From Ectocarpus siliculosus (taxonomy: Eukaryota; Sar; Phaeophyceae; Ectocarpales; Ectocarpaceae): DNA of 64,000 nucleotides. This document shows, in pieces, positions 24,101-35,724 of this stretch; within the stretch, counting starts at the first letter, position 1, and each line of letters opens with the position of its first letter. Location of the stretch: the NCBI GenBank assembly GCA_000310025.1, contig FN648327.1, forward strand, positions 205,722-269,721. The letters are read 5' to 3'. The notes under the pieces are model-generated. The model saw only the letters and a list, made by a program, of their open reading frames with translations. It did not search any database and had not been told where the DNA came from. The position numbers were made by a program, and so were the translations under genes.

Positions 24101-26587
24101 GCGGAGGACAAAAAATAACGCTTGCTCTGAAACAGCCTTCATTCGTGTGCCACGCAAATACAAAAGCATCGCCCGGAGGATAGGCTTGTGGGTAGTACCG
24201 ACGACCAAAGGGCTGCCGGAACACGCTTTGCTTCTATAAGACAGGGTGCAGGAAGCTTCCTAGGGGAGAGAACGTTCAAACGCACCCAGAAAAAACAGCT
24301 GGCCTACGGCCAGCCCTATCAATCTGCGCCTTTTCTCGCACAACCGCGCGGCAAAACCAGACAATACGCAGCCGCCGGTCCCGCTACTAAGACAAACCTG
24401 CGTGCTGCCGGGCTGCGAGCAGGACAACGTGATGAGCATCTCGTTGTTGTCGTCCATGTAGCTGGCGAGGGAGCCCGTTGCTTCGTCGGCGGTGAGGGGA
24501 ACCGTGAGGTAGATGGTCGTCCAGTCGGTGTTCCCGGCGGCCGCCAAGTCGCCGACCGTGTACAGGGTATCGTTCCCGTCGCCGCCGCCGCTGGTGCCAA
24601 TGCCGACGGTCCAGACGCCGCCGGAGCCCTCCGTCGGCACGAGCGCGGACACCTCGATGGTGAGGCTCTGCGTGTGTTCGTGTGTGGGCGCGAGCGAGCG
24701 GGCCCGGATGCGAAAATCTTGAACGTGAGTTGAGTTCAACGACGACTTTTCTGGGTCCATTTATCTATTTTCCGTTAGGTTCATTTCTCGAAATGTGTCT
24801 TGGGTAGTTAGTTAAGTCTGTGACCACGGAAGGCGTCCTTGTCAGTTGGACCAGCCCGGATGTTACAAGGCACTGAGCGGAGTCCGAAACGATCACGATT
24901 TTCGATGCCAAGGCAACAACAGCCGAGAGACCACGTCTCCCAGGCGGGCACACGACAACAACAACATGAAGGCGAGGAGCCGCCACGATCGAACAACAAG
25001 CGAATGCCTCGGGAGGCGTATGGAATCGTTTTTGATCGAGCCGTCCTTCGCCCCTCACGACCACCACGGCGTAGTCTAGCGTCAGTAGCACGCCCTATTG
25101 GTTTGCCCGAGGCCCCTCGTCGTGACTGGGTGGAAGTCAAACAAGGGACGTATCCGAAAATGCGGAAAATACCCAACAAAAAATAATGAAGGCCTCGTCC
25201 GAAACCCCGATGTCCGAGCGATATGTTGGGGAAGCTGCGGGCATCTGGAATAACCACGATGGCGCGTTCCTTACCGAAGCGGTGCCATCGATGACGGCCG
25301 ATGGTGGGGAGAAGTAGAAATCAGTCTGTTCACGAGGTACAGCGCAGAACAAAGTAGACAGGGATTAGAGTAGAGCACCCCGCAGAGAATGGGGAAGGAT
25401 ACACAGATGTTCTTCAACTTGTCTCTTCTTGGCAGGGTCATCCTCTCGTTTGTATTTGAATCGCGCCGGCCACACATGCAGCAGTGCAGTCCTAGAAAAC
25501 AACAGAACTCTTCAAGCTGTCTTCGTTATTCTTGTCTCGTCGAACGACTCCCAAACCTTTTCACAGGATCTCGGCACCATACGAGTATTGTTATGGGTGG
25601 GTTCGTGGGGAAGATGTGCTGCATATCACGCAGCGTTAACTATTGATTGTATACTCACTCGTGGCCTACACGGGTAGGCGGAACACGCTTTTTTACCTGA
25701 GCGTTCCCGAATACTGTCAGCATGCGCACATAGTACTCCATGTTCTCAAAAGCGATCGGAACGCCATCCTTCGTCTGTCGAGGCGCAGAACAAAGACAGG
25801 GAGTTCCGGGCACAAGAAACGAAGTAAACAGGGGGGAGGAAGGTGTTGGTTAGGATCCCCTGCGATTGTAGGATTATCTACTATACTGCAGTAAGTGTAC
25901 AACAAGATCGATATACTTTTATTACGGCACAGAGGATGCATTTTTATCGGCGACTTCGCTTGCCTGCTCCTCAGAAAACTGATCGACAATCTGCCCGTCG
26001 AGCGGGAATCGGAGACCATTTGCAACGCGGTGGACACGTAGAAGGTGCTTTTCGATGTTTTCCCTGTCTTTCGACAGATGCCATGTACGTTACTGTCCCC
26101 TGTTAATAATAGTTTGGCGATATTTTACGACCCAAATAACCTCTCTTCCAGTTCGAGCGCTTTGTGCACGAATCAATCGTCGAATGACTCCGTCAAAACG
26201 TCAAAACCATGTACTTCCGGCCCGCTCTAAATTCACCCGAACGGTGCAAAAAACATATAATACGTTGGCCGTGCGCGAGCGGACATTTTAAGGATGTGTG
26301 CGCATGTGTGTGTGTTTTTCTGTTCTTTCTGAATAACTTGCAGGACGGACGGTTGCATTGTGTACAAGACTAAAAAGAAAGACTTGCATGGCGTATGCAT
26401 AGACTACTGTACTGCAAATACAAGAGCACGCACGCACAAGGGGGAACATGATTCAACAACATACCCGGACAGAGGAACGGTCCTGCATCTCCTCCTTTTC
26501 GACGCCGGCGATCGTGTCGACAAAGGTGCAAACGCCCGGGGTACCTATCGCAGCGGTTATCGCAACAGCGGTCGTGGCGAGGGTGCA
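21150..26587 (-). CDS. Tandem four-exon-module protein of unknown function (3' part; 5' end not found)
   Basis: Minus-strand exons are 26587-26465 (D0), 25774-25697 (A1), 25325-25275 (B1), 24667-24398 (C1), 23952-23800 (D1), 23485-23408 (A2), 22780-22730 (B2), 21985-21734 (C2) and 21314-21150 (D2 plus stop). Every intron is phase 0 with GT-AG ends, so the joined frame is 406 aa. A1 and A2 are both 26 aa (VRMLTxFGNAQ; 18/26 identical). B1 and B2 are both 17 aa (TDFYFSPPSxVxDGTA; 14/17). C1 is 90 and C2 84 aa (SALVPTEGSGGVW, DDNNEMLxTxSCS). D carries xxFIDxMxxTA and, except the last, a CTxVDTxAGxEKE segment. The A-B-C-D unit of about 184 aa reads like a beta-sandwich with a closing FIDY/F strand; I do not recognise the family. 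D2 ends in an acidic tail with a final Cys. D0 implies at least one more upstream unit; no signal peptide was found. Confidence 0.8.
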
Positions 26588-26756
26588 CTAGGTAAGGGTT
26601 CAATAGTCGGAGTAGGACCTGGGACGAAGAAAAACAGGAGGTCGAAAAGCTCGTTCGGAAGGAATACAGGGCGCTCTTGCGAGACGCCAGTCTCTCCAAA
26701 GCTCGGCTAAAACGGGAATCCTCTCAACGCTGTGTCTAGTCTATTGTACGTGCCAC

Positions 26757-26840
26757 CCCACGTGATCGACGCCCCCCTAGCTGGCGTTGCCCTCGTCCAG
26801 ATCGTGTCGATGAACGTGCCGGCGAATAACACCTACTGTA
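26757..26840 (-). CDS. Possible further upstream D-type exon of the module-repeat gene
   Basis: After an acceptor-like TAG at about 26838 the frame reads VLF..., then TFIDTIWTRATPA, close to the start of module D (FIDYMSITAAA) in the same gene. No donor with the right phase is obvious, so it may be degenerate or need a different border. Confidence 0.35.
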
Positions 26841-27023
26841 CCTCTCGGACACCACGTGGTGCGCTATGCACATGTATCAACGCACCGCTCTCGCCGACAT
26901 CATCGTTACCGCTTGCCCCAGAAACTGCTAGAAGCGCGAAGGCCAAAAGCTTGGGCCATGGAGATCGACGAGCCATTATCTCTGACAGTGGTTATTTTGC
27001 ATTCGCGAGACAACGAAGAGCGA

Positions 27024-27028
<5 letters not shown>

Positions 27029-27114
<86 letters not shown>
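27029..27114. repeat. (GA)n microsatellite, about 43 units
   Basis: Nearly pure dinucleotide run. It produces RERERE and SLSLSL open frames on the two strands, which are not genes. Confidence 0.95.
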
Positions 27115-27118
<4 letters not shown>

Positions 27119-27404
27119 AACGAGGAACAGTTAGACTTGCATGTAAGCGCTGTGGGTTGAGAGTTTTGAGAGATAATATGCATATATATGTTGCGACGAC
27201 GAAGTATTGTCCACACTGGTTGCCGTGGTCTTCGCTGTGCCGCCACAACAAATATTTCCGTGACTTTCGGCCCCACGATTAGATAATCTTCGGTTGCGTA
27301 GACCACGTCTGGGGGGACGAGAGGTCGGAAAAATATTGGATGCACCCATGGGGACGCCCATAAGCCATGCACCCACACCTTTTTGTTCCGACAGAACCAC
27401 CCAA

Positions 27405-27660
27405 CCAAAAGCGACCTAGGTCCACACAACCTAGCACCTACACAGGTCAATACCAACCTAGCACCTATCAAGCAATAAACCAACCTAGAGATTATCCCGT
27501 CAATACCAACCTAGCCCCAATGCCGGCACAACAACCTAGAACTGAGCCACCCAGCCCTAACCTAGCCCTAATGCAGGCACAACAACTTACAACTGAGCCA
27601 CCCAACGTCAACCTAGCACCTATTGGGTCGCTTTGGGGTTAGGATTAGGGTTAGCGTTGG
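27405..27660 (+). repeat. AACCTAG minisatellite ending in TTAGGG-like sequence
   Basis: Units of about 50-57 bp contain AACCTAGMMC and ACTGAGCCACCCA, repeated from 27405 to 27632. They are followed by GGTTAGGATTAGGGTTAGCG (27638-27657), a short degenerate vertebrate/algal-type telomere motif. A related array lies at 37105-37261. Confidence 0.75.
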
Positions 27661-30503
27661 GGATTTAGCCGGTTTCATGTAAGTTGCTGCTTGGAGGGAC
27701 AGAAAACTGCGCCTCCCTTTGTAGTAAAACGACAACGTGGAAGAAACAAGAAAACGCATTGTTCCTCCACAGGACTTCCGTCGGTTTATATGCGTCCCTG
27801 TGGGTACATACAATTTGTCGGCGAGAGGTCGGTACATGTGTAGAGAGAGCGCGGACGAACGTGAGGACAACCCACCCGAGACAATGTAGACTACCTGTTA
27901 TATCTATCAAGATGTCCGACACGCGACCGGACCAACCGCTGAAGACGACAGCGTTTATCTGTTGGGTATTGAGGTGGCTGCGTCTAGAGACTACATGCTG
28001 TATATTTTGGCGCATTCTCGGCGTACCCAATTATACCGATGATCCGATGCAGGTTGTCTCTTGGTCCGTTCGTCTGTTCGGACTCTTGGAGTGGATCTTG
28101 GGCGGAATGCATCCTCATGCAGGTAGTCTTCAATGTGATGTAGACATGCAGAGAGGCACGCTGCTCCAACCCCTTCATGGATCTCTACAGGAAAATACCA
28201 ATTTACTCGTCAGACGATTTCCCGGTTTCCCGCCTGTCTCCTGTCTGCCTACATGTAGCTGTGTGTCGCTACCTTCCCTTCGCTGTGTTTCTCTCTCAGG
28301 ATCCATGCAACTACACAGCGACGATCATTTGTACTGTGAACATTCGACATTCGAAAGAAGGCTAGCATTGGCGCGTGCGGGTGCTACTGCTGGTGCTACT
28401 GCTGTGAGATGCACAAGGTGCCCCACCACACCACATCCATCGGCTCTTGGCACCGGAACAGCTGTGTTCTATATATGTACACTCCCCAGAGCATGCATGA
28501 TCTAGACACATGCATGATCTAGACAGACGACAGCAGCCGAAGATGTCATGCACAAAATACGCCTACCCCCTCTGTGGTACACACATCTCTTCTCTCTCTG
28601 GTGTCGGCCAGAATGCAGAACGAAAACGGGCGAAAACGAGAGGGAGAACAAGAGCGGTAAATGCGCGCTCACCTTTTTTCGCACCACCAGCGTCGAAGGG
28701 AATGAAGTCCGGTTCTCGTGTTTTGCCGAGCGGAGACAGACGACGTGTGTGCGCTGGGAGGCGGTGTGCGTGAGTATGCAGTGCGACAGATCCTCCCCCC
28801 TGCTGGCCGCCGCATTGTTATTCCGTTGTCGAAGGGTTCGCGTCTCGGTGTTGGTCCGCACCCGCCCGCAGCATAATATTCTTCCGTCAATTGATTACGT
28901 ACGCAAATTACACACGTCTGTACTGCTGCTGCTGTCATACACCGCAATACGCACACATAGCGAATATCTTTCATGTACACGTATTTTTGTATCGGCCTTC
29001 GTGCAGGGTCTGTATAGCCGGGACGGCGAGCTCTGGGTGTATCGTGTAACGACGATCGCGATATGTAATTTGTCCCCATGGGCGCACGCTACACGACGCG
29101 GTACACCACGGGGGAACTTGGCCCGTTGTTAACGAAATGACCCGACCTGTTGTGCTTATACAGCAGTGGTGCTGACGACTTGGTCGAAAGCGGTGGTCTC
29201 CATGGCTCTATTACAGCAGTTGTGGCATGCGGGTTGATGATATCATGAGGTTCCTATCGTAGAGAAGAGTAAAAAAGAACTAAGGAAAAAAGCGTTAAGT
29301 TGTTGCGTGCTTGTGCAAGCTTGTGTCTATACTTTTGGCATCGACCGCGCCAACCGGCTGACCAATGAAAAGACGTCAGTGTGCCGACGTGTTACTACAT
29401 ACAGCAGTACGCATCTTGCGATGTGTACCGCCGTACCGCCGTATATGTATGTATGTACTAACTTGGTGCACTACAGGCCTAGGCCAGAACCAGAAGCGAG
29501 AGGAAAACTCACTTTGCAAGATAAGCTCATCGCTTACGCCGGGATTCGAACCCCTGACCTGACCTCTCTAGAAACGTGGAAGGTTTCGAGGGTACCAACT
29601 AGACCACCGGGGCGACCAGGGACTAGGGCTTGTATTTTGGGTGTCGATTCCGACGTTCCTCCTGTTGACGATCAAGCCGGTCAAACGTCCCCCTAAAACC
29701 ACGCCCCCCCCCCGCACCCTCCCTCACCCAGATACCACGGGTAGTATTCGCCCTCCCGCACTCTCCTCCCGTCCCAAGCCGAAATTACGTTTAGAAGGGA
29801 TACAAATCGCTCGACACCAAGCACCTCTCTCTCTCTTCCAAAGTGGAGGACACGTACGTGCGAATCTGGCTAGTCCGCTGCACATTGTCGACTCCACGTA
29901 CTCAGTACACGCAGCTACCACGATGTTGACTCCTCACCGGCCAGGGTCTGCGAATGGCAGGCCACCCCGCCCGTCCTTTTTGTTTTTCCTTTTTCTTCCT
30001 TTCCCTGTATCCGCGGCGGCTTCCCCCCGTCATCTTTTCATGGCATGATGTATGTATGTCATGTGTGGCTCGTCTTGTCTATGATCTGGCGCCTTTCTTT
30101 CCGTTCTACATACTGTGCTGTACCAGAACTCACCAATAGCAGCAGCTCAACGCAACAGTTTTCTCGCTACAACAGCAACTTGACGTTTCAAACCCTCTAC
30201 GATGTGTTCCTGTTACTGAGAAAGTATACGGAGGGTTTCTCCCCGATATAAATATTTATTTTTGCTGTTGACCCGGCAGAGAGTTTTTGCAGGAGGTTTT
30301 TTATTTTCTTAATATGACACCACGAAACCATCTGTACTGTATCAGGGGAGGTTTTTGACTTTTTTTCCAAGTTGAACATTGTCATCAACCTATCCCAAAT
30401 TACTTCACCGCTGTATTGAACTATCTATCCTCCGCATAGAGACTTGTCTCTTTTGGGGGGGGGAGTCTTTCTTTGATTCGTATTGTTTTGTCAGAACATC
30501 TCT
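27661..30503. other. Intergenic region without a supported gene
   Basis: Scattered open frames (for example 27684-28505 plus, 28548-29132 plus) have no recognisable domain or conserved splice context. A dispersed 60-bp repeat (29337-29390) and a tRNA-derived unit (about 29400-29620) are described separately. The right edge is the border of an LTR element. Confidence 0.45.
29440..29620 (-). repeat. tRNA-derived SINE-like unit with Pol III A and B boxes
   Basis: On the minus strand, TGGTCTAGTTGGTA (29611-29592 region) fits the A box and GGTTCGAATCCC (about 29551-29540) fits the B box, about 50 bases apart. The acceptor arms do not pair and the T stem pairs at only three positions, so this is not a working tRNA. 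A tRNA-headed SINE or decayed tRNA pseudogene is likely. Confidence 0.5.
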
Positions 30504-31255
30504 TGATCTTTGGAGATTCTGGATACAATGGAGACCGATGGAGATTGATTCTGGTAGTAGGTGTTTCTGGTTCGTTTGCGACAAATGGAAGTTCGAACTA
30601 GTCTCTCTGGTTTAATGGTTTATGGTTGGTTGTTGCAAGAGGATGGGAGGAGAAACGACTGTTGCACAATGACATTGATTTCTGGAGTTTTTGGGATGGG
30701 TTTCGTGTGATGCATAATATAAGCAAGTTCGGGTATAATCTTGACAATGCAGCGAGCAGGGGGGCTGTTGGATGTACTCACAGCATTGACAGATTATTGC
30801 AACCGAGGAATGTTCCTAGAAGATGGAGCGGGGGATTTTGGGGGTTCCGCAGTTGTAATAAATTGGGGGAATGGTGGTACCATCTTTGCCACATATTATT
30901 GTTTTCTGGGTATGTATGCGTGTCAGCAACGGTGTTGGCCACGTGCCCTTGATTTATTCATCTTCCTTTTTCCCGGCTATCACGCCCTGGGCTATCACGC
31001 CCGTGCCCATACTACCTATCCACCATCTATCACGCTGCCAGGCTTTCACGCCTCTAGGCTATCACGCCATCACAACAGCTATCACAGCACCAGCGTCAAC
31101 ACATCAGAGCTATCACGCTCCGGAACATCATAGATGCGGCGGGTTACCACACCCGTGGGCAGTTTACTGTATTTTATCGTTGCCGGCAAACTCGCCGCGC
31201 GGTTCTTTTATTTTTGCCGTCTACAACTGCGCCGGGCGCACCAAGCCACCCAACA
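30504..31255 (+). repeat. Left terminal repeat of the gag-only element
   Basis: Nearly identical to 35725-36478. It ends ...CACCCAACA. It contains a short CTATCACGCC minisatellite (about 30976-31120) and a GGGGGGCTGT motif that recurs in the right LTR region. Homology stops abruptly at 30504. Confidence 0.9.
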
Positions 31256-32648
31256 CGCTAGCGTAATAGATCAAGAAAGTGGCTGCTGTGTCTGCGCGAA
31301 TAAGACGGCTGGAGGAGATGGACGAAGACCTCCGCGGGGACCAGGGACTAGTTCCTCTCCCCACGGGGAAGACAACGGGGGGGAAGGACGAGGTTCGTTG
31401 AACCTCCCCGATGTGGACCAGCAGGGAGGAACGAAAGCAGCCGCGGATGGAGGGGAACAAGATCCAACTATCGCCCTTGTCGACCTCCTCCGCCGGGTTG
31501 CCAACTTCGCCTCCCAGACTCCGGGACATGACGTCCGCTCAGGCACGTCTAGTTCCCAGCCCATAGAGTTGAAGCTGAGAGAGAGAGTCGAAGTACCTGA
31601 GTGGAATGATGCTTTCTTGAAGGATCGAAGTGTGACTGTCGCGTTCCGAATTTTTACGAGTTGTTTCTCAGGGTGGATGGATGCAGAGGGTCTTGAAGAG
31701 ATCATGAGAGGAGAAGAGATTCCTGTGGGTTCGTTGCACGTCGATAAGACTTGGTTGCGGCAGAGGTATGGCGATGAAAGTGTTCGAAAGGCCACGAGAG
31801 TCTGGATGTGCTTGATCACGAAAATCAACGTTCAACCTATACTAGACCAGATACTAGCTTCAGAGAGTCCACAAGCAGGGTGGAGAGTGTTTCAGTCCTA
31901 CTACACTACAAACAGGACGCATGAGAGAGAAATCCTGGACGGCACTTGGAACTGCCTTAGACAGAAGCATGGAGAGACTCTGGTCGACTACTGGGGAAGG
32001 GCGAATACTGTGTGGATGCAATTACAGTCTTGTGGGGACAATCGAGAGGAGACGTTAATGTCGAGACACTTTGCACGTGGCTTGCTCCCAATGTACGACG
32101 ATGTCAAAGACCGTATTCTGTTCCACCCCATGCTTTCGAGAGGTACTCTGGAAGAGACGCTGAGGCTGGTCGAGCACGAGCAGAGGATCAAACGGAGGTG
32201 TGGGGAGGGGATCGAGGACACGAGGCATGCGCCCGTCGCTGCCGGCGCAGGCCGGGACGGCGGCATGAGGAGAGCAGCTGCTGCGGGAGCGGATGGCGGA
32301 CCATCTCATGAGCAGAGAGGTGCCTTCTTCTGCCAGGTTCACGGAGCGAACTCCTCCCACAACACCCCAGACTGCCATAAACTTCGCAAGGACTTCTTGT
32401 TCCACTACAACGACTTCATGGCGTTCATTCGCGAGAGGGACGGTATGCGGGGACCAGGTTTTCCTCAGGCCGGGGGGCAAGAATCGGGGCGCTTGTCGGG
32501 CGGATCATATCGAGAGCAGCTGCACCAACTCGACCAAGGGGCAAGCTGGGGTCGGGGCCGCCCGTTCTGTCCCCGTTCTGCAGGGCCCGACGCTGATGAG
32601 CAGCGAGTCTTCAACGAGGCCTTTAGCACCGCTACTCAGCCGGCGACT

Positions 32649-32698
<50 letters not shown>

Positions 32699-33539
32699 CA
32701 TCGGCGCTAATCCAACGACCTCTGCCTCCTCGACGGCGACCCCCTCTCCACCTCCGGGCGACACTCCTCCAGCAAGTGGCGCCCCTCTTCGTCTCTTCCT
32801 CACACGTAGTGTGAATTCTCTAGGCGAGTCTGATTCTGTGTCTGGAAATGAGATTAGAGTTGTTAGTGATGGGGAGGTGTCTGGTGTTCCCGTTGCTGGT
32901 ATGTCTGTGCCTGATGTTCCTGTGGTTCCTGTGGTGAAGCCTGCTGTGACCTTTCAAGCCCCGGTATGGCACACTAGGATGTCAACACCCAAAGGTGGTG
33001 AGCAGTTGCAGGGAGACTCGGGGACGAGTGCGGGGATGTTTGATGCGAGGGAAGGTGTTGCGTCTAAGTGTGATGTGGCTGTGTTGGGTCGTGCCGAACA
33101 AATGGATGTTGACGGTTTCCACCACCGCGCTGGCGACTTTCCCCAACCCGTTTTGAGTTTGACTGCCAAGCAACAAGGGAACACCCTCCCCAGGGAGTTG
33201 GGACCCGGGGCCATCGCCGCTTCGCAGCCCGCTGCCACCGCTGCGCCTTGGCCTGCAGCCGCCGCCGCCGCCGCCGCCGCCGCACCACCGCCGCTGCCGC
33301 CAAGTCCCGGGGCACCCGTGCCGCCTGCATCCTCGCCGGATGTCGCCGCGCTGCCGGACCCGCGGATGACTGCGACGAGGACTACCGCCGCTCCGCTGCC
33401 CGCCGCTGTTACTACCGCCGCGCCGTTGCCGACACGCAAATCGGTGCCGACCTCCGAGGCCGATGGACCACATCCATCTCCGACGGCGCGTATTGAACGG
33501 CAAGCCGATGATTTGGCCTGGGATGATACGGACCGGTGA
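31134..33539 (+). CDS. Gag polyprotein of the LTR element (copia/UBN2-type)
   Basis: 801-codon frame whose first ATG lies inside the left LTR; the true start may be downstream. The conserved gag region spans about residues 160-360 and shows the UBN2/copia-gag pattern: CLRQKHGETLVDYWGRANTV, a GLLPMYDDVKDRI segment (GLPxxY) and TLEETLRLVEHEQRIKR. Instead of a CCHC knuckle there is C-x2-H-x6-H-x4-C (about residues 399-417), a possible zinc site. A poly-Gln run of about 17 (32650-32697), Pro/Ala-rich stretches and a poly-Ala run (near 33258-33285) form a long disordered C-terminus. After the stop, the +1 frame stays open to 33678 with a Glu/Gly-rich then WEIKNNLLGVAPPSG segment, perhaps a frameshifted tail. 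Role: particle assembly and RNA packaging. Confidence 0.8.
32650..32697 (+). repeat. CAG run encoding poly-Gln in gag
   Basis: Uninterrupted CAG codons in the gag frame. Confidence 0.95.
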
Positions 33540-35724
33540 GCTGGGGGAAGGCGAGCTGGGGGGCGACGAGATGGAGGGCGGTGGAGAACAGGATGTTTGG
33601 GAGGGGTGCATGTGGGAGATCAAGAACAACCTGCTGGGGGTCGCCCCTCCGAGCGGGGCACTCCGTTTGGGCTCGTGACGCGCCTTGCATCGCGCGACGA
33701 CATCGAGTCTGATCTAACAATGTGGGTTTCGTGTTTAGTTTAGTTTTTTTTGCCTTTCTTTCTGGCAGCGCGTTTTACTTTTGCACTGGTTTTTTCTTCT
33801 TTGTTTGTTGCTGTTTTTATGTACATCCAGAATCATGGGGGGGGGGATGTCATGTGTGACCATGATCTCTAGAGGGCATGAACAGCAATCGATTTGTTTT
33901 TGTTTCCCCATATGAACAGCTACCTTTGCAGGGGGGCTGTCTACATGTTTGTTAGTTGGCATTTTGATATTCGCGGAGTGTTCTTGCATGAACTCTGGAA
34001 ATGTAAGGGGTATGTTTCGGGATGTGACAGCGGGGGGCTGTCTATATGTTTGTTTAGTTTTCTATCCGTTTCGTGGACAGCAACGGCGGCACCGATTTGC
34101 GTGTGCGCACTGTTTAGTTTGGTGCTCAACGACTATACTGGAGCAAGGAGTTGGCAGGAGTGATTGTTAGGACATATGTGCTTTCCGAATACTCGTTTCT
34201 GTCGTCCAAGAAATTGTAACATTGTTTCGTTTGAGTTTTTGTGCCTACTCTTTGAAGCTGTTTTCCTCAGAATTGTCCGTCCCCATTCCGATGTTTTTCT
34301 GATGCAGCGCTGCCGCTTGTTTGGTATTTGTCTGAGAATGGTTCTGTGCTGTTGACGGTTTGAGATAATTTCCAGAGAAGGATGCATCGCCCAGCGGGGA
34401 TGGAAACCACGGGCAACGGCGGTTTAGTGACAGATGTATGCGGGTTTGTGGATCCGGAATTGTTTTTTTGGTTGGTTTTTGGTTTTGGCTTGTTTCGGCG
34501 TTCTTTCGGATTTGATTTTGCGATTGAAATTGCACCTGCAAGAATATTTGACGGCATGAAGGCTGCGTTGAAACTGTTCAGAAAGGATCATGATGATGGA
34601 ATAGGGTTATTGGTTTGAATCCTTGCGGCCATGTCGCGAAGGCCGCTACTATGGTTGTGCTTGTTGTTTTTGTTTTTTCCTTCTGCGTGTGGCATTTTTT
34701 TTAGGTAGAAGGCTCTATCTACATTGTTGTTGTCCCCTGTGTGTTTGGCGCGCCTCTCCATGTACCATCGGCCAGGGGTAACCCCTCTATTTATATAAAA
34801 TGCTATGTCTTCGATGCTGTTGTCAATTGTCATTGGGGGGGGAATTGGTGTGTCATGACAATTAACTACAGCAATGTTACGAAGAATGGAATGTTTCGTC
34901 TGTTTTCGATGTTCGATTTGCAGAGTTCGGGATTTGACAATGCAGGTTGCGATTTTGGGGTTGTTTCCAGTACCCAAATGTCACAAGATGCGTTTATCAA
35001 GTAGAGGGTTGATCCCTTCACGTCTGGTGTTCGGAGAAGGGGGGCCGCAGCCAGACATGCATGGGTAGGGTATGCAGGAAGAAAATAAAAGGTATTGTAG
35101 GAAACTGAACGAACGGAGGTTTGTTTGTGTTTGAGGAAAAATAATGAAAGAAGAAGGGGGGCCTATCTTTGTAGCACTCCATGACTCCAATGTACCTCGC
35201 GCTGTCAACCACGCAGGCAGGGCACGTAGCGATGTCACATGTTTCAAGGAGATTTTGTTTCTGAGGCAGGTTTGGTGTTGCTCCCATGTTGCTGAGGTAT
35301 TCTGGTTTGTAATTTCATCGTGTTTGTTGGACATTGAATTCAAGATTGGCCGATAGAAAATACTCGAAAGGGTTTTTTTGTATTAATGGTCTTCGTGTTG
35401 TTATGAGGATGAGGTATTATTGTGGAGTCGAGCATTTTTGTGCAATCATGATTCTTGTGCTACGTGTGGATTTGAAGTCTCCTCGGAAAGTGATTTGTCC
35501 CGGACGGTGTTGGATGTGTTTGCATTTGTGTTCGTTTTCATTTGTTCCTGATATAACCCATTGCGGTTGTTTCCACGATTTGAGTTTTGGATGATTTGAT
35601 ATTGGGAATTTGAAATTCATGAGCGACCGATGGAAATTGTTGGTGGTGTTCCTGGTTTAATGGTTTGGAACCGATGGGAATTGCAATCAAGTGTTTCTGG
35701 TTTAATGGTTTTTAGTGAATGTTT

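Noticed and set aside
27001-27160. RERERE / SLSLSL proteins
   Set aside because: Translation of the (GA)n microsatellite.
29530-29620. Functional tRNA gene
   Set aside because: A and B boxes are present but the acceptor and T stems do not pair.
30626-31133. Duplicated open frames of 108 and 130 codons as a gene pair with 35849-36356
   Set aside because: They are identical because they lie in the two terminal repeats of an LTR element; no coding evidence.
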